A stretch of 64,000 nucleotides of DNA from Shinisaurus crocodilurus (Eukaryota > Chordata > Lepidosauria > Squamata > Shinisauridae). Below the pieces are notes generated by a model that saw only the letters and a program-made list of their open reading frames with translations, did not search any database and was not told where the DNA came from. The translations under genes and the position numbers were made by a program. The stretch lies in contig CM037876.1 in assembly GCA_021292165.1 (NCBI GenBank), forward strand, positions 103,812,324-103,876,323, read 5' to 3'. Below, one piece after another: positions 56,151 to 64,000 of this stretch (the first letter of the stretch is position 1; each line of letters opens with the position of its first letter).

Positions 56151-56581
56151 TGCATATGTGCTATTAATAACAGTGATATTTTTATGGAGAAATTCAATTT
56201 TAAGGTTTTCATTTGGGATGCTTAGAGAATTCTTCCTATCCAGATTTCTCTCTGGATTTGGGGGTTCTGAATTACCTGCTCTTGTTTCAACAGTGGCACC
56301 AGTCTGCTAGCAATCTGCCATCCTTCTTCTTGCTTTTTAAAAATTTCTGGACTTTGTTCAGACCACTGTACAGGCAGTTTGCCACAGTTTTCAGTCGACA
56401 TCTTTCCCCTCTTTACATCTTACAAAGTATGCATACACAAATCCTGAGTTTTAATGAAAATTCATGGAAATATGGTATGGCTGGTGTTTTTCTTTGGAAA
56501 TCATACTGCATGTCCAAGTATTTTTCCAGTTTCTCACAAAATGTCACCCTACAGCCATTGTTAATGTCTGCCTGTATACAG

Positions 56582-56690
56582 CAGTGTTCTCCAACCTTGG
56601 GTCCCCAGAGGTTTTTGGCCTGCAGCTCCCAGCATGCCCCAGCCAGTTGTAGGCCAAAAACCTCTGGGGACCCAAGGTTGGAGAACATTG
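56582..56690. mobile_element. hAT-type MITE, shortened core
   Basis: Ends CAGTGTTCTCCAACCTTGGG and CCAAGGTTGGAGAACATTG. CTGTATAC occurs at 56572-56579 and 56691-56698, with AG between the left copy and the element; the flank also reads as an inverted extension of the termini. Confidence 0.88.
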
Positions 56691-56699
56691 CTGTATACT

Positions 56700-57540
56700 A
56701 TGTAGAGAAAGTAAACACACATCTAAATCCCTTTGACTCATGAACAGAATATACTACTGAACAGAAATGTAATACTTCAAGTAGCTATTTGGGAAGTTGA
56801 CAACTTGATCGTTACCAGCCTGAACCAAATTTTACTTCTAGGCCTTTAAATACAATTAATGCTTAAGAGTGGAGTGAGTGAGTGAATGTGTGTGTGAGAG
56901 AAAAAGAAATCAGCACTAAAGGCTCATTAAGGGTTTAGTTAAACCTACAAAAGCCAGAAAATTCAAAGATCAAGTTTGTAATTCTGTCTTTAATTCCTCT
57001 TCTTGCAATTATATACTTCATCTCAGGAGGCCTTGGAGCAGTAGGTGATCCTGCCTAACCTGTAATTTCTATTACCTCGCACAATGCTGTGAAAGAAGGA
57101 CAAACTTGATTTTGAAATTTCTTGCTTTTGTGGACTTTCAGCAGCCAACTGCTGCTATTAAAATGCACTTCAAACAACTATGATCCCATGTTTTTTTGTG
57201 GAAACAATCTACCATGCCCCCAGGCACTGCTTATTATTTGCTTTAAGCTATTAGCAAGGTAGATGGACTCATTAAGCTTTGTTTTTCAGTACTGATAACA
57301 GGGACCTTTTCATTTTAATGACATGTTGCAAAATAAAAATTATATATATATATGTTGTTAAAGTGCCGTGGCATTCAGCTGCTGCCTAACTGTGCCCATT
57401 ACCCAACAGGATGCACTGAAATAGCAAAATGTTGCCTTTAGTGCAGTTTTTATTTTCCTTGCGATTGCACAGCTTTTTCTTTCTTTTCAATGTAAAGCGT
57501 CAGAGGCCTGTGTTCAAATCACAGCTCAGATGTGAAACTA
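56700..57540. other. unique sequence, candidate conserved block at 57060-57340
   Basis: 57060-57340 is unique ('cagccaactgctgctattaa', 'cattttaatgacatgttgca') with no repeat signature or frame. Possible enhancer, untested. Confidence 0.3.
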
Positions 57541-57544
57541 CTAA

Positions 57545-57630
57545 GGCTACAGAACTATGCACACTGACTGAAGAGTAAGTCCCACTTAACACAATGGGAT
57601 TTGTTTCTGAGTAGACATGCAAGGGTTTGT
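57545..57630. mobile_element. short palindromic repeat, squamate type
   Basis: 'gaagagtaagtcccacttaa' and 'tttctgagtagacatgcaag' are the arms of the 90-bp family. Confidence 0.55.
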
Positions 57631-57639
57631 AAAAGTGTT

Positions 57640-58024
57640 TGGTTTATTAACCACCCTGTTAAGCCATGGTTTGCAGTAGGGTTAACTTAATCTACTGAGG
57701 TTTAGTGTGTCGTGCGAATCCAGACGGTGGTTTCCCCATGCCTTACGGCGATTTCCTACCGAGTCACACGGCAGGAGAGGATAAAAACGACGCACCGCTC
57801 CTGCTGTCTCGGGCGCACTCATTTCCCAAGTTCTGCCAAGCAACACATTGTGCACCGTTTGCCTAAGACCGCCCTCCTGCACCAACCCTACCTAGCAACT
57901 AATAGCTCAGCGAAGCTGCCCATGTGCATGTCACTCTTCCCGTGCCGTCCCCTCCCACCTACCCCAACCCCGCTGGTTTACCGCGCTGTGTGGCGTAACT
58001 CCACAATTCAGTTCCCTGGTATAT
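57640..58024. other. intergenic sequence
   Basis: A stretch with higher GC content at 57700-58010. No gene; the frames have no domain. Parts of 'gtcgtgcgaatccagacggt' resemble the ends of the 41945 type MITEs. Confidence 0.3.
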
Positions 58025-58460
58025 GTCTGCATTAGTATGTTTAGAGTGTTTAGAATGTTGAACTGAGTGGGTGTGGTTTGTGATGTCTTAGAAAGGGTGG
58101 GGGGAGGAGTATATAAGGAGTGTTTGAGTGATGTCTGGGTTAGTTAGGTTTTATGTCAGTGAGTTGAGTTAGTGAGTTGAGTTATGGGAGTGTGGAGTTG
58201 GGAGAGAGTTTTAGGTGGTTGGAGTTAGTGTGATATGGGAGAGTGTTTGTAGTGTGTGGGGAGAGTTGGAAGTTTGGGACTTAGGTTAGTTACAAAGTGT
58301 TTGGTGTAGGCAGGTTTATTTTCTGGAACTAAGATTTTGAGAATTAAAATAAACTTATTTTTATTTTGTTTGCTACCCAAATCCTACTTGTCAGCTTGGT
58401 GTTATTACCTGCTTTACTTTTAAATCTACACATACACCTTTGCACCCTCAGTATCATCAA
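58025..58460 (+). promoter_or_regulatory. LTR-like segment with TATA and polyadenylation motifs
   Basis: It begins TGTCTGCATTAG and has a TATA-type 'gtatataaggag' at 58108, a G/T-rich downstream stretch and 'attaaaataaactt' at 58345. TATA box, then AATAAA about 240 bp later, is LTR-like order. No target duplication or clear CA end was found, so a solo LTR is only a possibility. Confidence 0.3.
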
Positions 58461-60215
58461 TTCTAAAATAGATCCTTAATAACCAGCATTAATCTTTCCC
58501 CTCATTAGTAGGGGAAAGGTTTCATTTGACCCTCCACTCAGGTTTTCAAGTGTTGATGCTTGGCCTGAGAAGGGTTTATGCGCCTGGTCCTAAAGTGAAA
58601 AGGGCCGTGTCGTCACACGTTGCTTCTCGGCTTCTGTGTCTGCTGAGACCTCTTGATGGCTGTGGGTGGGAAGAAGCAGGAGGGCTGTTGCTTGGGCTGC
58701 GGATGGGAGGGCCCTTTTCCTCAACACAGCAGCAAGTTCAGGCACACATGGGAAAGGGATGGGGGGGATGGCATGGAAGGGGTGGGGATCACTAAGTCCG
58801 GGGGGACCCTTGACGCGGACGCCAGTGCAAAATACAAGTGGGAAGCAAAACAGGTTAAGGGGAGAGCGAGGGGGGGGACCGAGGGAAAACCTTTCCAGTC
58901 CTTTCAATGGAGGTGGGCAGGGAGGGACGAGGGGCTTCTGTAGCTCCACCCACGTCTAGCCGCCACAAGCAGGACAACATTTAAAAAGACAGCTACGTTC
59001 CACAAAGCAGAAATGCATCTCCTTCCCGTTATTCAAACTTCCAGTCTCAAAGCCTACTTGGGAACACCCCTTTACCCCCTTATAACTTCTCATTCACAAT
59101 TATCCTATCAGTAGTTGTCAGGGACCTCTAATCATGTTGGATTTCCCCCTCTAGGCACCCCCAAATCTCATACAGGTAGACACTAGGTTCTATAGTACAT
59201 AATATGTATTAAGCTGTGTCCCTCTGGATAAATGGGTTAGTAACATTTATTGTGGGCTAGTAACTTCTCTGGACTTATTTTGTAAGGTGGCTATTTCCCA
59301 CCAGAATGAATCAGACAACATATAAAACATTTCTGCTTTCCCTATGAAGTCATACATACATACTGGGTTTGCTGAATTAATTGTTTTTGGTATATAATGC
59401 AGTGTAAGGTACAAAGTGGAAGGAAGCCATTTTTAATTGAGGAAAAATGTCAATGCAAGCCAATGTAACTTTCCGGTCGGATTTACAGATTGTGGAAATT
59501 AAAAACTCAATGCAAGTGTTGAGTCGAGCTTGTGCTTGAAATTTTGGGCTTGTGATTAATTGCTTTCCTGAGCCAAAGCTGTGTTTGGCCTTGAAAATTG
59601 CAAGTGTTTAAAAGTTCATACCACACTTCTGCAGAGTGTGTAGAAGGTGTTAAGGAAATACTGTTCTACTAAGGAGACGCTACTTTCCCCAAACACCAGG
59701 CAAACTGCCGTCCAGCATGCTGAGTAACTGCCTGCAAATAATTAGTCCAGGGTGTTGGGAAAATATGATCTAAAATCTCAAGTAGGCTCTGTTGTTTATA
59801 AATCAATACCAGCTGTTCCTGTTTGTACAGTACTTTGTAAAATAATAATAATAATAATAATAAGAAGAAGAAGAATGAAAAAGATGATTTGATAACATGT
59901 GCAACCAGCTTTCAGCCCGCTGCAGATATAACACAGTCAATATACTAAAGCGTAACCCCACCCCACCCAGCATAATGTGGTTTATCCCACATAGTCTAAC
60001 AGACTGATCTGTGGTTGTGTTAATTGTGTTACTAATACTTCGGGTGAGAGAACACAACAACACCTTCGGTGAGAATGTCAAACTAAGAGAATTCTGAATA
60101 CACGTAGCTGGGTATCATGACAATGCAAAACTGCTATGGGGCAGTGACTAAGGAAGAAAGTCCTCAATCCACGCTTCTTTGCCATGGCAGACTTAGTCGG
60201 GGTGGGGTGGGGGTG
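58461..60215. other. unique sequence, candidate conserved block at 59400-59620
   Basis: 59400-59620 is unique ('catttttaattgaggaaaaa', 'gcttgtgattaattgctttc'). A TAA microsatellite lies at 59839-59863 beside a GAA run. 58520-58960 is G-rich and non-coding by appearance. Confidence 0.3.
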
Positions 60216-60325
60216 GCTTTAGTCTCAGCCTCTCATCTATAGCATAAGGATAGCGGGCTACTATAGAGGGCTGTTCTAAGGATTATTGAGATGTGGCGCT
60301 TCAAATGTAATGTTTAAATGGTGGG
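60216..60325 (+). repeat. probable MIR/CORE-SINE fragment
   Basis: 'tctcagcctctcatctatag' followed by 'gggctgttctaaggattatt' matches the order of the MIR core and tail. Heavily decayed. Confidence 0.4.
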
Positions 60326-61009
60326 CATATATTCTCCCGATTTGGTCCCTGGCTGTGATGTATTTGCATTGTTATGAACCTTGCCTCCTCCTACATCACA
60401 GTTGGGGCTCCTTCCACTTTTAATGAACCTGAGCCCACAGGTCTTGTTGGGCAGTTAACTACTCACCCTGGGAACTCATCCCTTTCCTTCCAGGCAGAGC
60501 AGACTCTTTCCCCATTTGTGTCATTCTGCATTTTTAATCCTTCCAACTGAGAACTGAGATTCCTTGGCTTGATTTGGAATGGGTCCACCTAATTTGGCCT
60601 TGATTTGGAATGGGCCTGAACTAGATCATTTTAAGCTTGGGTCCATATTGATATGGACACAGTGACACTCAGAGGCCTCCCTTCCACACCCAGCCCCTCA
60701 TGACACCCCTACACTTCCTGCTTCCTTTAGCTTCAACAGAGGTTGAGCCAATTACAAGTGGAGCTCATAATTAGCCCAGAAGTTTCAAACTGGGAGGTTT
60801 ATAGGCTCCCAACTACTCCCATTTGTCTTCCTTTATCCCTGTTTAGTTTCTGTTCTTCCTTTACACCCCACTGTGTTCTGAAAGGGGCCAAACTGACTGT
60901 AGTGTGGTGGTTAAAATGTGTGATGTGTGTTCTTTGAGTGTGTGAAAAGTGGGAGTTGGTCAGTGATTGGTTTAATGAACTCTCTGGATGCCCTTAAGGA
61001 AGCCGTTCT
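60326..61009. other. unique intergenic sequence
   Basis: A short duplication 'cttgatttggaatggg' (60568 and 60600) is the only structure seen. Confidence 0.3.
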
Positions 61010-61128
61010 CTCTGAGGATCAGCATCCCCATCTGCAATATGGGGTCAATATTACTGCCCTACTTTACAGAGTTGTTGTAAGGGTTGTTGATGCATGCAGA
61101 GTGCTTTGGACGCTCCAAATACGGTAAA
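61010..61128 (+). repeat. MIR-type SINE fragment
   Basis: 'ccccatctgcaatatggggt', then 'tactttacagagttgttgta' and 'gggttgttgatgcatgc', are the MIR core and 3' end in order. Confidence 0.55.
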
Positions 61129-61447
61129 TGTTTTCTCGGTGATGGTACCCCTTCTTTTAATTCTCGTCCTGGAAAAGCCCACCCGGTCAACTCTCTCTTC
61201 AACTTTTGCAGCCTAGAGAAGGCTACCTTAGTATGAAATAAAATAAATATCAAGCCACCATTTCGGCAAGTTCTGCTAAGTAGGCATTTCAAAAGGTACT
61301 TAGTAAACAGGCACTTTTTATTAGAGATTTGATGCATTTTGAACAACTGTGTAACAAACAATTGCCGTCCTACAGGGCTGATAAGGAGAAAAAAAGAGAT
61401 TCATAATGATTCATTAATGATGTCTAAAGAACTAATGGTTCATAATA

Positions 61448-61698
61448 CAGTCATGCCTTGGATTAAGAGCATAATTCGTTCCGGAAACGTGCTTGTAATC
61501 CAAAACACTCTTATATCAAAACAAAATCCCCCCCCAAAAATTTGTACAGAGATTTTTAATTTAAGCCGTACTACAGTACTTGTATTGCAAGACGTTGCTT
61601 GTATATCAAGTCAATAAATAAATAAATAAATATTTAAAAATTTGCTTGTCTTGCAAAACGCTCTCAAACCAAGTTATTCTCAAACCAAGGTATTACTG
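61448..61698. mobile_element. mariner-type MITE
   Basis: Ends CAGTCATGCCTTGGATTAAG and CAAACCAAGGTATTACTG lie between TA dinucleotides. It is inverted relative to 23848 and 35112, with an AAAT expansion in the middle. Confidence 0.85.
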
Positions 61699-61721
61699 TA
61701 TCAGTATTCAAATAGCAGTCT

Positions 61722-61941
61722 ATGGGGAGTATCCAACGGGACCATTGTACAGTTACGCAGTTGATGCAGCACTAGCTTAAGTGACCTGTAGCATAATACC
61801 AATAGCGTAAGCTGGTGTGACGGGTTTTTCCGGGGAAACACGTCGCACCAACTTGCACTATTGGCGTTGTGCTAGGGATCACTTTCACTAGTGCTAAATT
61901 AACTGCATATGTGCAGTGGCCTCGTTCGATACTGCCCAATA
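61722..61941. mobile_element. palindromic MITE of a different family
   Basis: 'atagcgtaagctggtgtgac' pairs with 'gtcgcaccaacttgcactat', and the outer arms 'gagtatccaacgggacc' and 'ggcctcgttcgatactgccc' are also inverted. Target duplication unclear. Single copy in the window. Confidence 0.6.
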
Positions 61942-61944
61942 TTT

Positions 61945-64000
61945 ATATGGAAACCCAGCTTTCAAGTCTCAATAGCAGTTAATACGAAATCAAATTTCTA
62001 TGAGATCTGGTTGAGATGCTATCTAACCATGAGACTGATTATTATTATGAACATAACATGTTGGAAATGTATTAACCACTGTTGGTGATCTTGCTGTAAA
62101 ATCCAGTTTTGGAGAGAGTTGCAGACATAACAAGGTATGTTTTACCGATAAATCTGTGATTGTACTCTTGAGACATCTGAAATGGCATAGCGGGGTCGGG
62201 GGGAGGGAACTATATGGATTTGGTGTTGAATACTTTACCTACTCATTAGAATAAAGCTGGTATCTAACTAGGCGATGTGTCAAATTCTTAAAAGCACTTG
62301 ACTGTTACCAAAATTATGGTCTGTGGTTGAATTAACAAAATTGACATATCCTGTAAGACTTTGAAAAAGAAAAATATTAGTGAATGATTTTCATAGGATG
62401 TGGGAACTGTTTCATAGCAGAATCCATGTATGTGTTATCAGCTAATATATATGAGTTTTATCCATTCAGTTATTTGTACTGTGTGCCATGAAATGGAAAC
62501 TGTAATTACATTCTATCTTAGTTTGAAGGGGGAAAAAGGTGAAGTCAAACCACAGCAAGCTTGTTCTTTGAAGATTTTTCTAGCAAAACAAAATTGCATA
62601 GTTTCTGTGCTGGACAAAGAGTCAGAAGGCTATTCTTATTTATTTAGTACTTGGCAAGCATCTAGTCTGGAGGGGATAACCAGCCCCCCCTTGATAAATT
62701 TTTAACAGCATGTTTATGCACCAGTAGGTATCTGGAGTTTAGTCTTAAAAATGTGTCACTTTGTATAAACCATTTGTAGATTTTCCATCAAAGCATAAAG
62801 AGAGGAAAGCAAAACACCCTTTTCCCCTAATGAAACCAACATCTTTCTCTCACAGATGTAAGTTGCCCAAACCACCGCATGAATAAATGTAGAGATGCCC
62901 CACACTGAACTTGGGGAAGTAATGATTTGGTATTATCTAAGTTTAACTTTCTTCACTACACTTGAGGTAGAGCTCTAACTTCTACGGACATTGGGTAAAA
63001 CCAATTACAGTCTAGCATTCTGTTCTTTTGTGAAACAGGTCTGATATAATGCCTTCTAGAACCTGTGGCTCAATTCTGGTCATGAAACTTCCAAGATTTT
63101 TCGCCTTACAGGCATTAGACAACTATATGCTATTTATTTTAAATGGCTTGTAGCAATTTCGATGATGATGATCATGATGATCATGATGATCATGATGATG
63201 ATAGTATGCATGGTGATTTTCAAAGAATGAAAAGACAGGTCCCTATAACTGGGCAATGACAATTTAAAAATAGACTTAGAGAGGTAAAAGAGGGGGATAT
63301 AGGCAGGGGTAAACAGGGAAGAATATTTAATTATTTCAGCTACATGCATTGAGTACTGTGACCAGGTGGCTTTTCCAACAGAAAAGGTGAGTTTTGAGGA
63401 AGGAATTGGAAGGTATAAGAGAGATGATCTCATGGAGACCTTCTGTGAAGCAGCTCCAGGCATAAGGGACAGTAAGAGAGAAAGACTGGTGTCATGAGCG
63501 AGCAGGACACTTTTCGACACTTGAGAGTTGTGGAGCTAGATGAGGGAAGGTAACAGGTAGAGAGGGATAAAGGGGCAAGGCCACGGAAGGTTTGGAAGGT
63601 AAGGATGAGAAGTTTGTGTACATCCAGGATTGGCAGGAAGCCAGTGACAACTACACAAATTTAATACATAACTCTGGTTTGTTTTCTTTCACCATGTTTA
63701 AATGTTAGATCTGAGTACCTAAATTACAGTTAAGAACTGGACACAAACCAGGATATACAATTTTGAAATGGGATTGGAAATTACTATTTGAGGGAATGCA
63801 TGTGAAACTCTTTGTTCAACCGCACTATTATTAAGTACAACTTCATACTAGAAAGAGGCAGAACAGTAAGATAGATATGTGAGCAGCTGTAAGCACTGAC
63901 CCAATTCTTTTGTATTTTTCTCATTGCTCGGACGTAAAGGTCAAAAGTATGTCAAAAGCTTCTAATATATTGCCTTAAAAAGACTTCTCCTAAATCATTT
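61945..64000. other. mostly unique sequence
   Basis: A GAT/GATCAT microsatellite lies at 63161-63201. 63390-63660 ('tgatctcatggagaccttct', 'ggcaggaagccagtga') resembles an ancient LINE fragment. No gene is recognised to the window edge. Confidence 0.3.

Noticed and set aside
63161..63201. Acidic peptide repeat
   Set aside because: GAT/GATCAT microsatellite; no frame context supports a gene.

Overview
The window looks like nuclear intergenic DNA from a squamate reptile (lizard or snake). The main evidence is several copies of a tRNA-headed SINE matching the Sauria SINE (2072, 8948, 10840 on minus, 15906, 34708, 44376). It is joined by palindromic hAT MITEs, TTA-flanked MITEs, CR1 and L2-type LINE ends, a Penelope-like element and 5S-rRNA-derived SINE pieces. 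I find no intact multi-exon host gene, no rRNA or tRNA gene and no CRISPR. The sequence evidence is strong for transposons and weak for host genes.

Layout. 1-4460 is mostly unique AT-rich DNA with one SINE and one MITE. 4461-6155 holds an unclassified interspersed repeat carrying a C-run minisatellite, then an L2-type LINE end and a MITE piece. 6365-10670 has a possible LTR, a MITE, a SINE and an 0.8-kb non-autonomous hAT. 10950-14960 is an almost full-length minus-strand non-LTR retrotransposon: endonuclease, reverse transcriptase and a C-terminal C2H2 finger, broken by two one-base shifts in homopolymers. 16695-18673 is a hAT MITE split by a 1.8-kb hAT element with a perfect 8-bp target duplication. 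That element carries what looks like a captured first coding exon (signal peptide plus splice donor) and a triplicated TG-rich module. 19684-25878 holds a 5S/CR1 composite SINE, several MITEs and a 762-bp solo LTR inserted in a mariner-type MITE. 28823-29801 is a MITE cluster. 30310-33420 is a minus-strand Penelope-like element with an intact RT core but most of its GIY-YIG endonuclease missing.

34190-38740 is a dense pile of SINE, LINE, mariner and hAT fragments, some nested. 41945-45031 has further hAT elements, an L2 RT fragment and a SINE-in-MITE nest. From about 45050 to the end the repeat density falls. Several stretches of unique, homeodomain-site-rich sequence there (for example 47380-47960, 48680-49230, 52540-52800, 57060-57340, 59400-59620) look like candidate conserved non-coding elements of a gene desert, though conservation cannot be judged from one sequence.

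The elements do not form a pathway. What can be read is their order of arrival: nested insertions with target duplications date several of them relative to each other. All boundaries marked approximate are by eye.
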